Source: Chionis minor (Eukaryota > Chordata > Aves > Charadriiformes > Chionididae). From it: a DNA stretch of 64,000 nt. A program made the translations under genes and the position numbers. A model generated the notes under the pieces. The model saw only the letters and a list, made by a program, of their open reading frames with translations, did no database searches and was not told the origin of the DNA. The stretch covers positions 355,623-419,622 of the forward strand of contig VZSF01008955.1 of NCBI GenBank assembly GCA_013398295.1, given 5' to 3'. This document shows positions 47,701 to 62,700 of the stretch, in pieces. How positions within the stretch are numbered: position 1 is the stretch's first letter; each line of letters starts with the position of its first letter.

Positions 47701-50700
47701 GCTGCTAGAGCTGTCTGCACCAGAAGTACCTTCTCACAACTTGCCCGTTAAGAGTTTCTTTCTGTGACTCTTGAAATGAAGGGTGTAGTCTTACAGCTGG
47801 AGATCCTCTTACAGTCAGTCTCTGCTGAATGAAGCAGCAATAACAGCATTTTTCCTTTCGCTGACTCCAGGAGAGGCAACAAAGTCAAAGCAACACTCTC
47901 AGAAGAATTTAAAAAAAAAACAAAAACAACCCCCAAAAAACCAAAACAAAAAAAACCAAAAAAAACCCCAAAAAACCCAACAAAAGCTGCAGCAGAAATG
48001 GGAGGAGAAATGATGCTCCTCATTGAGATTGCTTTCACGGTCCTTCTGCTCCTTGTTGGGAATGACTGGGTCCTATTTTGTCTGTTTGAAGGATGTTGGA
48101 AGTAACTCAAGATTGGCTTTGCTGTCTGTATTCTCCTCCTCAATGGTATTTTGGTGTCTTTTTTGCTGTGAAGTTTGGAAACCCAGTCCTCTGGGTTTCT
48201 GTCTGGTGTGTCTGCAGTTGAGACCAAGATGATTGTTAGGTGATGATGTCCGTCATGAGGATGATGGTCTGCAAGTTGAGTGGCATTTCTGGTGTGGCAT
48301 AGCAACAAGGAATGCTGAGGGGGACTTCTTCCACATGAGTCTCTGGAGACTCGGTGTGTGTGTGTCTGTGTGCGCGCGCGCGTAATGGCAGAATGTTTTG
48401 GCATTCTCCGTATAAATGTGACTTCAAAATGACACCCATTTGTGATTCTTATGTTGACCCTCAGCTGGAAGGTCAAGAGTGACTGAAAACATTCAATGGC
48501 TGCTTTTTTTCTTCTAGGAATTTGAATTAGCTGAGTCAGATGAGATTTGTCAATACGATTTCTGAGCTAGGAGGCTTCATATTTTGCAGTTACTGATCGG
48601 AGTTTTACTGTGGCAGGTTATTCAGCTCTTCTCATTACTCTCTCATGTTAAAGGCACAAAGTAGTGTAACCAGAAAATTGAATAATCGGAAGTCCTTCAT
48701 TCCCCTCGTAATGTTTCTAAATGGAGCATTTAGCAGTACATTATTTGTCAGGAGCCTTATCTTAACATATTCTTAATACTGAAATTATTAAAATATATTA
48801 TTCATAAGTCAAAGCTCATTCTTTCTGGATAATTCATGCTTTTTAAGCAATACAGAAACAACTGCAACACCTCTATTATAAGAAACGTGTCTAGTGTTAT
48901 TTGTAAATACATCCTGAATAATTTCAGACTTGGTATAGTAAAAAAAAAATAAATATTTAATTGAACTTTTAATTCCGAACAAGCTTCTTTCCCTGTACAC
49001 CTCCACTCCCAAATGTCCTGACCTCTGAGAGTTCCTCTTTCTGATTAAACCAACAGATGATGAAACTTTGTAAGTTTATGATGTCTGGCTGAATATTTCA
49101 TAGGAGTGGTAAAATGCATGTTTGCATTTTGTCAGGCTACGTAAATGGAATTCCAAAGCTTACCAACACAAGAATGCAGTAAAGGAGTTGGGCTGAGAAA
49201 ATGCCTGCTGCGTTTCAAGCCACAGTTGGAAACTTAAAGAGGAAAGGCTTGCCTGCCTTCTTCACCTTCTTCCACCATTTCTCCCTGAGTGTTTGACTTA
49301 ATAAGGACCTCGTAGTAGTTGGGTTAGAAATTGGTCTTTTGAATGGGAAAGAGATGTTGGAGTTGCACCTCCTGGGGCATTGCTTCAGGGTGGTGTTCCA
49401 TTGTTGTGGACACACAAACCCCTGTGCTGTTTGCCCGCAGAATATCAGCGTGGGGAGATTTCGGTGAGAAAAGTCACAAAGTGTAATGCAACAACCTAAT
49501 CTTGTAAAATTAGGCCCAGTTTATGAGGAGAAACAATTTTGCATGGTAGAATGCAAGTGTGGTTAAGTATAGCCTATTCTTCAGCTTGTGGTAGATATAA
49601 ACCTACAGCTGTTGTTTTGAGGGTAGAGTACTCATGACTTGTGTCATGTTATCTCAGAAGGATGTGAACCATTTCACATGGTCACATAGATCGTTCAATT
49701 GTATCAGCAAATCATAGCACGTTTGAAGTATAATGAAACTTACTGCATATGGACTTCCTTAAAAAGTTAATGGGTTTAGCCCTTGTTTATCAGATTGACC
49801 TTTCAAGTTTTCATTCAGTATTTTATATACACCATGCTGCTATGTGTGTGTAAATATGTATGTATCTTTCTAATTTATGTTATTAAATTCTACAATTAAA
49901 CCTAATATTGTAAATAAAACTTTTCATTTTAGTATTTTAACTGTAAATATATATATAGAAAGGTACTATTTATAAGGAGTAGCCTTTTGTTATTCCTCCT
50001 GAGTGAATTCTAAACCACTCCTGCTTATTCTAAGAATGACAGTGTAAGCTGTAGATGGATTTTTTTTTTTTCCTCCTTTTGAAAAACTGAAGAGTGAAAT
50101 ATATTCAGTTCTACCTTTATATAGTTTAAAATAAATAGTTAAATACTTTGAATCAAGGATTTGTTATTCTGGGTGGTGGACAAATTAGAAGATACCTCGT
50201 CATATATTTGATTTTGTTTACGTATTTGTAAATGGAGTTACCGAGATGCAAAAATTTAGAGGGACAAAGCAATTCCATGGTACTGTTTCTTTTCAGGGTG
50301 AAATTATACCTAAGAACCTAAGATGGTGTCCTCTCCCCTTGACTTGCTTTAAGTTAAATTGTCAGCTATACATGGGACAGCTCAGATTGCTTTATATGCA
50401 TTTATTTAATGTGCGTGTTTGTTTTTAGGTTCACCAAAAATCTGTCACCTGACAAGATCAACCTGAGCACGTTAAAGGGGGAGGGTCAGCTGACCAATTT
50501 AGAACTGGATCAAGAGGTGCTTCAGAACATGCTGGATCTTCCAACATGGCTTGCTATAAACAAGGTCTTTTGCAATAAAGCATCTATTAGGGTGAGTATT
50601 TTATTGTGCCGGAATGGTAATTAGCCAAGTTTTTCCTTTTTTTCCTTCTCTGTAAACTTTCAAGCAACTTTGTATTGATAGAAAATTGTCATGAGTGCTT

Positions 50701-53700
50701 GATAAAATTTTAGAGAAAAGTGAAGATGTTGCCAGCAATAATTTCTTACTTATTTTTGTTTCTCATGTGATGACATGAAGTACATATGGAAATGATGAAA
50801 ATAAGCAGTGATTTCTTTAATTTTTTTTTTTCTTTCTGAGTAGAGTTTATTCCTGCATGTTCTGAAATAGGGGTAGAAATGAAAGCTTTTATTTGCCCAT
50901 TATAATTAGTCTACTATAGTTATTTATTATTCTCTTTTTTTTTTCCTATGTTCTTGCTTCTCTTTATACCTCTCTTTCTATTGCTTTCCATCTTGTTCCT
51001 TTCTTATTTCCAAAAATATGTTTCTGAGGGATTCTGATCTCTGTGGGAAATGTGGAAACACTCTACATCTGGTAGATGTTGGTTTTTTGGTCCTTGTGGC
51101 TGCTAAGAATTGAAGCAATGTATATAATTTCTCTTAGATTATACTAATGTCACAGTAAGAAATGAAGTCATGGCTTGTTTTTGACAGAAGTTATGATCTG
51201 GTCAAACTTTGGCACCTCTTCAGTCTTTTGGGGTTTTTTTCTTGTTTTGTTTGGTTTTTTTTTTTTCCCTACTGGGGGATTGTCCTGATTTTTCTGAATG
51301 CAGTGAACTTGATACTTTGTCACAGGATTCCAGTTATTTGTAGGCCAACAGAGCAAATGTGGAGTTTCTTTCCTTTTAAAGGAATGTGGAAGACAGTGTT
51401 GCTTTTTCTGGTGCTTGACAACTTGCTATGGAAGAGACAGATTCTATTTTGTTCCTCTGTTTTGTGTTCAGTAATAAGTAGATTTTGAAGTTCTGTTTTT
51501 AACAACTAAAATAAATGTATGTGCGGGCATCAATACTACACAGTATTTTCAGATAAACTTGATATTTTGAAAGTAATATTATTCTGAGTTCAGGAGTTAC
51601 AAATATAATTTGTATACATTAAAGCATTTGTTTAGAATGTGGTTTTTTTACTGTATTTTTTTAATATTTACTTTGCTTTAGAATAATGTTTTCCCTTGCA
51701 GATACCATGGACAAAATTGAAAACGCATCCCATCTCTTTGGTGAGTTCTGAGATCAACTCCTAAATATATTCTGTGTAGCAGAATTTATTTCAAATATTT
51801 ATGTAGTTCTCTTGACTTGGCTAGAAATAACTGAAACATTAATGGACCTTTAAATGTCCTCTGAGTAGCGTAGATCAAGACAAAATGCCTTAATGTTTTT
51901 GTTGGTAGGCTTGTTTTCTTAATCTATGGCTTTGGGCATCATCACTATAATGTTTGACTGTTAGCTAATTTCTCTCAATTCTTCAGTCATTACATCTTAA
52001 TTTGGGTTCACCTGAAGGGTAGTTATCTGTCCAACAGGTTTCTGCCTGCCTTTTGGAGCTGTCTTTTCTAAGGACTTTTCTATTCTACATCTGTACTCTA
52101 CCTAATGATCTCAGTTATAGTAGGTTTGATACATATAACATTTACAGGGTTTCTGCAACAGCCAAGGATTCAGCCTGGATATAAATAGGATGTGAAATGG
52201 TAAATAAATATGACTCAACAACAATTAGAAGTAAGGCTAATTCTTGCATTTGTTTAACTTTATTCTTCGTTTTTAAGTATACCAAGAAAGTCACCGGAAG
52301 TGATTTGCTTGATGTTGGCTGCACCTTCTTAACTGTGTTTCCTTAGGAATGAATATTCCTTTAACTGTCATGCTTCCCAGTCTTGCAGTGAATTCCTGAA
52401 TGTGCTTGTAATTCCTCAGTTCTGAATCAGACTTGGGAAGGACATGTTGTTTTAAATACTTGACGCATTTGACCCAGTTGTAGTGTACTAATGTCTGTAC
52501 CGTTTCTTCCTGACACACAGAGCTTAAAGCGTGGTAATGCTGACGTGGGATGATTCAATCTCTTGATTGTAAGATGCAACTGCCAAATTAGGAAATCAGT
52601 TTAAGCTGTGCTATTCTTAAAGATTACCTACTTTAACCTATGGTAGCAAGGTCTGATTGCTTGCTTTGCTCCCGTTGAACTCGCATTAGCAATCTTTGAG
52701 GCTAAGATAACTTTCAAGGTCACCTTTTTTACATAAAAGCTTTCCTTGAACAAGGTCATTAAATTGATAACAAAAGTTCACTCTTCAATGGTAGACTGTA
52801 CAACAGCCTTTTTGACTTCTAAGGGAAGGTGAATTCAATGGCTTAAATGTCCAACTTCAGCCCTTTATATTACATCACTGGGCTTCTGCTATTTTGATGG
52901 GGATATTTTTGATTGATTAAATTGGAATAGCATGCTGTGTTTGTGTAGCTTAAGAGGTAACTAGAACCCACTTGTCTAGCCAAGGGTACCTTCATTGACT
53001 TGAGTTGCCCATTGTGAAAATCCATCTGTTAACACAGCAGCAAATACTAAGTTTATCTTTGCTCATAATCAATTTCTGTTCCCATATGATAAACAATATA
53101 ATTTTGAGGAGTGCTTTGGGGACCCAAGGATGATCTGCAGCAGCTTTTCCACTGTCAAAGTACAGTAGTTGCCAGTGAGAAAAGAATAGGCAGATAGCTA
53201 CATCCAGATGTTCTTTGTTAATTCCTATTTATATTACATAAACCCCTTAAATCACTGCCCTTTGCACTAGTCGTGTAGTGAAGGAGATTGTTCCAAAGGT
53301 CTTAATTTAAGAAACCTTAAAAGCATGATCAAACATCCAAAAACATTAGGATAACCAGGAGAAATATTTGCTTCCCCCCACCATCCTTAAACTAAGGGAT
53401 TGTTTTTTTTCTTGTTGTTTTTCCCTCTGTTGTTCTCAAAGGCAAGTTACTTATGAAGACAGCTGAGAAAATAATTTTAAAATGTCCAAATTTACTGTTA
53501 CAGCTAACACTTCCCTTTAAGCATTCAGAACATTGCAAAGTATAAATAAATCCACATTAGAGGGTTCGTGAATTTCTAGCTACTAGTCAGGGCATTTCAT
53601 GGATAAGAGTAGCACAAAAAAATGTTTGTGGAGCAAGTGGATTATGAAGACAGGCACAATTGACAAAGTATGATAATAAAGTCCAGTAAGTAGGGCAGGT

Positions 53701-56700
53701 TGAATCATAAAAAAATCTGTAAGTGAGGACAAAGTTTTTTAGTGTGCTTTGTCTGACCTAAGAGAGGGTAAGTGGAGGAATTCAGAGGGGTGGTATAAAG
53801 TCAAAACTAGAAAGGGAAGTAATATTAGCTGTTGTGTTTTGAATGAACTTCTGATGGGACAAGATTTCAGAACTGTAAGCCTTAAATTAAGAGCCTTTCC
53901 AGGCTGTTTGATAAATGTAGGTGACAGACATTGTACTGTAAATTAGGAGATTCTTGGACTTACTCAGTTGCTGGGAATAAGGTTTTGCATTTTCTTTGTT
54001 CCCATTCTGTTCACCCCCCTGGTAGTATGCATTATTTATAATGTGTGTTATAGTTCTGCCATTTAAATATAGCCTTCACTTAAAATAGGATTTAGGTGTC
54101 TCATTCCCTTAATTCCCAGCTTCTTTTGTAAAGGTCTCACCTCAAGTACAAAGAATACAATAACAGCACACAATTTTACTATGATATGATGTGTTGCAAA
54201 TTATACTAGGATGTATCTTTTTGGAAATTACTTGTTTTACTAGATCTACTGAAGATTCGTGTACACACAGAGTGTATACACACTTGTGTATGTATTATAT
54301 ATATTCAGATTTTGTTTTAAGATGCAGCACAAAACTTCATCTACTATCACGAATTTCGGTGGACTAGTTTCAAATATTTTCCTTTAAATTTTTCTGAACT
54401 TATTGAACTATTTAGAAAACTCGGGAGGTATTAAGTATTTTACTGAAAAAACAATCATATAAGAAGAAAATGCAGAGGAGTACGTCTTAAATCGTGCCAT
54501 TTTTGACATGCATTTTTTGAAAATGTGTGTGATGGATAAACAATACTCAGAGATCAAGAATTCTGTAATCCAATATCTGAGTGGGAAGGTTTGTTAGAAT
54601 TCACAAAATTTAAAAATTTATATGAACAAATTAAAGGTAATTCTGGTATGTAACAAAAGTTTATGGGAAAATCGACATGGTAAGAAACGTTTTATGTGTA
54701 TTTCAGGAAAAAGTTCTCAAGCTGTGGGGTTTTTTTTGTTGGTTTTTTTTGTTGTTGGTCTTCATATGTCGTCTATTTACTTTGTTACCTCTTAGATCTC
54801 CAATTTTTTGTTTTGTTTTGTTTTTCAAGTCTTTGGATAAGGTTGTAATGGAAATGAGCACATGTGAAGAGCCACGTGCCCCTAATGGACCCTCTCCTAT
54901 AGCAACTGCATCCGGACAGAGGTCAGTGATGATACTTACATGTAATTGATCAAAAGAAGTTTAAATTACTTGTTTTGAATTACTATAAACCAGTTAGATC
55001 CCCCGCAAATTTCCAGAAGTATATAGGGTTGCAGCTTGCCACTTCCATCACCAAAATTTTATTTTATTTTATTGTTGTTGTTGGAGTTACATAAATATAG
55101 TGATAATGGAACTATCCAGACCCAAGCCTGGAAAGAACATCTGAACTATGTGTGGTGCTTCCTAGGCATGTTTCATATGGGTGCAACTACTGCATCAAAA
55201 ATTTACCAAGTTTAATTGATAGTAAGTTTTTTGAAAGTTAAATAGCCTCCCTTCAACCTGTTTGGGAAATACTGTAGCATTGGGGTGTTTGGTTTAGGTT
55301 TTTTTTATCTTAATTTTGTTTTCTTTGGTCTAAAAACAGTATTAAGGGCTATTTGTTAGTGTGGTGTTTTAAAGTTCTATTTCCTTTATTGTACCAGCCA
55401 AATCTTACTGAAAGATTTCATGCACGTTATATAGCCTAAAAGTCAAGTAAATTGGTGGGGCAATATATCATTACATCAGTGATTCCAACCCCCCAGTCAT
55501 TTCTTTTTTATGGACCCAAAACATTTTTCAGTGGGCGTAGGGACCTGTATACAGAGAAATGAATTTGATAATACAATTGCTTTTCTTATTTTCACTTTGG
55601 TGTAATATGTTGAAGTAGTCCAAGGGCCTCTATGTCTCCTAGGGTACAGCCTGAAAATCATTGCCATAGAGATTCTGTGTAGGATGAAAGTTATAAAAAG
55701 GAAAAGATATGACAAACCACATAAACTGTACTTTTAAAACAAGCAGGCGAAAAAATCCCAACGGCAAAAACTTTTAGATGTTAAAAGAGTATTTAAAATA
55801 TAAGTCTTGATTCACTAATCTAAAGCATTCAGAACACAAGATTTTTATTAAAAGAATTAATTACAACTGCTGTATCTTTTTTAATATTGGAGTGCATGTT
55901 GATTTAGTGTAGAAATGTAACCACCATTTAGCATGCAAAAAAGCAAATACTTTATACTATTTTGCATATATGAAAGTTATTAGTTTTAATGGGTGGAATA
56001 ATTTAGCTTATAAATACTAACCAGATTGGAATTACCAAATAATTCATTTGACGTGAATTGCTCCTTATGTATAGATAAAGAAGAGTAAGATTTCTTCGTA
56101 ATGCTGTAGACTGTTACTTATATATATATGTATAAAATATTTATCACAGAAAAATTGCATTAAAAGTTATACTTGATGGAGATTGATCTTGATCCAAAAT
56201 ATGTTCTTTAATGACTATTTTGAGATTAGGCTCATAGGGTGGAAATTATTGTAAACTAGATCAAGTATATTTAACAAAAGTTCATAGCTGGAGAATACAT
56301 TAGGAACTTATTTTATCGTTTGTTTTATCTTGTATTTCAGCTGCTTAGTAAATTTAATTTTGTGCCCTTTAATTAGTGTGTATTTAATATGTTGGCATTT
56401 CACTTTTTAGTGAATATGGCTTTGCTGAAAAAGTGGTAGAAGGCATTTCGGTTTCTGTGAACTCCATTGTAATAAGGATTGGTGCAAAAGCCTTTAATGC
56501 TTCGTTTGAACTTTCCCAGCTGAGAATATATAGTGTAAATGCAAACTGGGAACATGCTGACCTCAGATTTACCAGAATACAAGAAGCTCAGCGTGGAGAG
56601 GTAAATACTATCTTTTGCTAACTTTTTTCCCTTGGTTTTGTGGTAAAGGAGGAGGAAGTTGAATCGCAACCTTATACAGTCTAGGAAATGTGCTGTTACT

Positions 56701-59700
56701 GGGAATGGAGGCATTCTATGCTCAGCAATTTCAGTTGTCCTCTAGGAAGACAAGGATGTAAAAACGGTGGGTGTGAGTCAGATCCAATGTCTTGTCTCGA
56801 GCAGCAGCCAAAGTAGATGCTTAGGGAAGAGCAAAGATCAGGGCAGGCGTGTGTACTGTTCCCCTTGTACGTTCTCCAAGCTTGTGATCATTTTAAAATG
56901 CAAACTAGACCAGACTTGAAGAGTACTGAAAGAAAAAAGAATGCTATATTAAATGTGGGTAGATAAGGTGGTGTGCTGTTTTTTATTATTATAGTTACTA
57001 TTTTTAAGCTTTAACTGGTTATTTATTTGCTTGTGAGGGTTTGCCTAATAAGGACTTTTTTTTCTTCTAGCAGTTTTAACTGAATTTTAATCAAGTTTCT
57101 ATTTCTTGGAATAACTAAATCGTACATATAAAAAGCAATAGCAGTAAAGTGCATACTTTTCTGCTGTCTGGGAGAACTTAAAATGTAAGTCCTAGATTGG
57201 TGTACACCATTCTTTTCCTTTCTCCCGTGTAACCAAAGTAAAACATATACTGAGTGCAAGGGGGATTCTAAATATTGTGTGTTGTATTGAGAAAGACTTA
57301 TTTTAGCATGCGTCTAGCTTTGGTTAAATAGGTGTTTCAAATTTTGCCCATACTTGCCCATTTAGAGACAGTTATTCTGGAACAAACAGAGTTTACTTAG
57401 AGTTAAGGAGTCTGATAGTTGCTTTTTATGTAGGAAAAGAAGCCCCAAGAGAATGTTAATTAAAAATACCACAAAGAAATAATCAGGTGAAAGCCATTTT
57501 TCTGTCGGTTTCTTTCCTGCAGCTTATCTGTGCACTAATGTTGATGTGTTAATGAGGTCTAAAGAGGAAGAATTAAAGTTTGACTAGACAGAAATTTGTA
57601 TTGCTGTATTTTTTGATTTTGTACTGTTTAGTAAGAATTTGATTCTGAAGAGTTGTCCCATACCCAGTAGAGCTTTCCTTGGGGACTGTTCCTTTTAGTG
57701 TAATGAATTCTGGAAACATAAATGTCTAGAAACTGTAGGGAATGATTTGTTAGAAGTAAATTGCATGAAAAGGTGAAAAAACAAAACCGACTCTGTACTA
57801 TAAAGATAACTTGTTCTAAACTACATTTTAAGTGAGTAAGCAGCTTTGCACTGTAGCTGCGCTCTTCACGTAATAAGGAATCTCCTCAGAATTCTTTTAG
57901 AAACTTCCATTCACGCTACATCTCCTGGATGAGGAGGGTAGGTACTCTGCTCTTCTGCAAATAGTACTTTTCAGCTTACTTTTCAGGCTGCTTTGCACTG
58001 TGCCTTCCCATCCTGCTCACTTCATTGTGTGTGTGCGCCTCCTTCCCAAACACATTGGGTAGGTTTTACTTAAGTCTCTGCTTATGTCCACAGGACATAT
58101 AGGCTGCACAGTTTTCAAATTGGCAAGCGGAGAAGCTGAAAAATGACATGAAAAATGACACATACCTCTTCCCTCTTCTATTTTCACCATGGCTGATCTT
58201 CTTTTCTTCAGAGAGTAATGTAGGAAGGTGTTTTAGGGAAACTAGAATTAACATTTTTTCGTGTTGTTGTCCTGTTCATTTGCCATTCTCCATGATGTTG
58301 CTGCTTGGACAATCACTTATTTTCCCATATTTGATTTTCAGTATCCAGCTGTACTTGCTGCTCTTGTGTCATTATTCTAATGTTTGCTTGCTGTCTCTTC
58401 TAGAAAACCACATAATGGATTCAAAGCTTGTGGGGTCTATATGGCGTACAATGTGCTCGATGTTTAACTTTCTCTTCTAAGTGAAATAAAGCATTCCAAA
58501 AACCTCTCCCATCCTGTAGCTTTGCTTCCCTTCCCTCTCTTTTCCTATGTACTAGGATTTAGCATTTTGAAACAAAACTACACAATGTTCTTTTTCTCCT
58601 CTACCAAAAGCAACCTAGTACGCCATAATTGTGACCTTTATTTTCTTCTGAATATTTAAAATGCTGCTTGTTACCTCTGACTGCTTGGAAACTAGCTTAA
58701 CGTTTCTGTGACATTCTGGAGGCAGCGAGAAGGATCAGGGCTTTACTTCCTGATACCTACAAGCAGAATAACAAGTGAATTGTATTTTTCTGTTCATATG
58801 GCTCTGCATGAAGGATACATGTGAATGTGTGTGTGTGTATATATATGTACGGATATATACATACACACGCACATGCTTAGGTGCAAGTAAACTGTCACAT
58901 TACATGAAGGTGTTTTTCTCTTTTTCTCTCTCTTTAAAGGTTCTGACTTTTAAAGAAATCAACTGGCAGATGATAAGAATAGAAGCAGATGCAATCCAGA
59001 GTTCTAAGCATGAAATCATGAGTGCTCCAGTTCGACTGATTACTAACCAGTCAAAAATTAGGGTCACGCTTAAAAGACGGGTAAACTTGAAAAATTTGAA
59101 ATCTTTTATTTTTTTATGAATTAATTTTTAACTCATGCTCTTAAAACATGCATGCACATAGTAAAGGTTTTAAATTTAGGCCATATAAAACATGGAATTC
59201 CCTGATCTAAATTTTTAATAACATATAATTGGTAAGACTGTAGAGTTTACAAGAAATATTGCGGGCAGTATTTGAAGACAAAACCTTGCACAGGTCCTAC
59301 TAATGAAATTGTTTGATCTGCAGAACTTTGTTTATGGTGATGCTTGTTGTCTTACCTCTCTAGATTCAGGCAATATTTACATTACTTAGATTTAGAGAAA
59401 TGCATCAGTTTAATATCCAATGCATGCCAAACAAACAAAAAGCGAGGCATAAATATACTATGTCTTAGGTACTTTTTAGTTTGAGAGGAATACAATTTAA
59501 AAACATGTGGTTTATTTATATGGAAGAAATCTGCTTTTTGCAAAGTGTGGTTTTGCATTCAACTGGGTTTTTTTTCCCCTGTATTTGATAGAAGAATGTA
59601 AGTGTTTAATGGACCCATTTGACTTGTTTAAATTTTTATTCCACAGTTAAAGGATTGTAATGTAGTGGCATCAAAACTGGTTCTGATTCTGGATGATTTG

Positions 59701-62700
59701 CTGTGGGTTTTGACTGATTCCCAGTTGAAAGCCATGGTGCAGTATGCCAAATCTCTCAGTGAGGCCATAGAGAAATCAACAGAGCAGAGGAAAAGTTTGG
59801 CTTCTGAAACAGCACAGGTATGATAACCGATTGTCTCACTATATCATTATCAGCTGTTCTAAAATAAAACATAGTGCGGTTAGTTGTGTTCATTTATTTT
59901 AGAGAATGTTCAGTTACTCATTTTCATTCAGCTATATATCTTAAATTACACTGGGAATGAATCATAGTAGTATAAAATAGAGTTTATTTTGCAAGATTTT
60001 GCGTATTGATGTTAATATGCAGGAAAGAAAAAAAGTTATATTTCTTAATCCATGTACAGAGTATTTAGACTTCTGTATTTACTTAAAAGTTGATTAACTG
60101 TTTAGTAAAATTGGTCTCCAGGTATTTTCTAGTCATGGATTAAAAAAAAATAATACACACTAATGTAACCTAATGTGTAGATAGATGTGCTTACTATAAT
60201 GATTAAAAGTGCCTATCCAATTTGTTTTCATCGTACTGAAAAATTAGCTTTTAGTAAGAGCTTTCATTTATGCAACTCTCTCGTTGGAATATATAGTGAA
60301 AAATAAGTCTGCTTTTAACATATTTCTGTTGGCATAGATGTGATATTAATGCTGCATGTAAGATACGTAAATCTTACATAAATCTTGGTCGTCTTTTCAG
60401 CACATACAGCAGACTAGACCAAATGGGCTTTGTGAGCATTGCAGGAAGGGACCTGTCCTTCTTGTTTGTGAAGAAGCAGCCCAAATGCACTGATAAGAGT
60501 ACTATGAAAATAAAACATAATTTATTACTAAGACTAACGGAGTAAAGTAATTTGTATAGAATCTTCTACAATAAAGCTAGTGTACTGTAATGGAGAGTTC
60601 GGGTCTTGTGGTGGTCCTGGTGACTAACAATGTGATTTCATGGTTTAGCTACAGCAATCTGATGATTAGCTTTTACTGGGCAGGGAGGTCCTGATTCATC
60701 AATTCCTTGGTACTGGCACCGGCTCACGTTTGACCCTATTGTGGTGTAGCTTGGGGCACTAAACTAGGAAAAACAAACCCAGCAAAAAATTGATAGCTTT
60801 CTGCTGGCTTAGTTCCCTGAACACCTTGCAGAAAAGTTAGAAAAATACCAGTGCTCCAAGTGAGAGGGGTCTAAAAAAGCGTGAAGGAAGGGGAGAATGG
60901 GGGATGCACTGGCATTGCCTCTGTGTGACACCTGTCCATTAGCTCACCTCTATTCTAAAACACGATCCAGGGTAAATATGTGTGGTGCAGATTTTTCTGT
61001 ACTTCAAAGGCCTGTTTTGAGTAAGTGAAAGGATATTTATGCTTGAAAGGAAGGATAAACTTTGTAAATTGATATGACTAAATATTTTTTCAGAGCTCTG
61101 CTCCTGCACCCAGCTCTCAGCAGGTGAAAGCACAGCAGACAACAGCAGCACCTGATCAAAACGACGCAATAGTAAAACTGTTTAATGACTTTGATGTTAA
61201 GGAAACTTCTCATCACTTGGTAATTTCTCATTTGGACCTACATATATGTGATGATATCCATTCTAAAGAAAAAGGTAAGTTGGTTTTTTTTATGAAGCAA
61301 CATGCTTGTGAATCATAATCATCTTTAGCAGACATTGAGTAATACAATAATGTTAATTAAGAGTCTTTATTTTAGAGGAATATTCAGAATTGTCTTCAGT
61401 GTCTGTAGACACATTTAAAATCAGCTAGATGCCTGTGTCATGACATTTCATTATTAAATGTAATTATTTTAGAATAAATGCAATAAAAACTGCTAGAAGT
61501 GCTAGTAGCTTCAGTGCTTTTCCTGACTTCTGGGAAGTGATTCTGTCTAGTCTGATTGTTCCTGCTAGTTTTTTTTCTTATGTTAACTGGGTTATAAAAA
61601 TGCAGTGGCAATGTTACTGTGGCTTGAAAGGATCACTATACAATCTGCTTCTGTAATACTCATAAAATACAGACTCATAAAAGAGCAGTCCTCTTTGTGT
61701 TACTAATTTAGAGAATTTGTTATGCTCTGCATCACATAGAAAGAATGGAACAAGTGTTCTGTGGCCTTATAATTTTGTGTGTAATACTTAGGCTTTTTTT
61801 TAAAAAGAAAGACTATTGTAGGTAGCCATATTTGGAATCAGAAAAAAAGATGACAAACGGCTCTTCTTTTCATGCCTTTTAAAAGTGATCAGAAGAGAAT
61901 GACATATCAGTGTATATTCAGGACCTGGCTAGCCGCTGAAAAATTTAGATACTTACAAAGTCTGCTGAAGAAAAGAGTATTGAAAAACATAGGTTTTAGC
62001 GAATGTATTTTCCTTGATTACGGAAGACACTTGCAGAGCAGCAGAGCATGAGGTTTGCTGGCTAGAGACATATTTCCTTACATGCAGTGTATCTACTGCA
62101 GTTGGAATTTATCATTCTTAGTGAGATGTCTTTATTGGTCCTTTATTTTTGGCTATGAAGTTTAAATTTAGCGGTGAAAAAAATCAGAACAGAGGACCCT
62201 TAGAAGACCTCTTTACTGCAATAATATTTGTCAAATAAAATAAAACACATATTTATAATATTCTTGAAAGTAAATGTTGACTTTGAATGATCATAATGAT
62301 ATATTCAGTGTGAAAAGTTTTGTTTCAGGAAAACTGCAGTAACGTGTGCAGACAGTTGTCTTTACTTTTTCATAGCATTTAAAACAATATGCAATTTGTT
62401 AGTAGTGACTGAGTACGGAACATGGAGTTCTACAAGCGGACCTTTAAAAAGCAGTGAAGACTGCCCGAATGAAATTTTTTTACGGAAGATGATGAGGTTG
62501 TAAGGAGAGCCAGTAAAGGGGAGGAAGAAATAGCTGTTAGGTGTTTAAAGGAACACAGCAACATGAGAACTAACATGCTAAATACAATGTCTGCAGACCT
62601 GAGCATTGTTTTATTTTACAGACTCAAATAGACGTGTTACAGGAGGGGCCATGCAGCTTTCCTTCAGCTATTTAACAGTGGACTATTACCCATTTCACAA

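Larger units (their letters stand above)
33441..50428 (+). other. BLTP3B: BLTP3B intron 1 (17.7 kb in total)
   Basis: Mostly AT-rich unassigned DNA. Inside I recognise a CR1 3' piece near 35210, a possible DNA-transposon relic at 41930-42780, A/C low complexity at 47910-47985 and a GT/CG microsatellite at 48353. I see no further coding exon or RNA gene. Confidence 0.7.

Noticed and set aside
47748..48476. 242-codon minus-strand frame in BLTP3B intron 1
   Set aside because: Part of it merely translates the A/C-rich tract (a Phe/Gly/Val run) and the GT/GC microsatellite (a Thr/His/Arg run). No domain is recognisable, and no splice or promoter context supports a gene.
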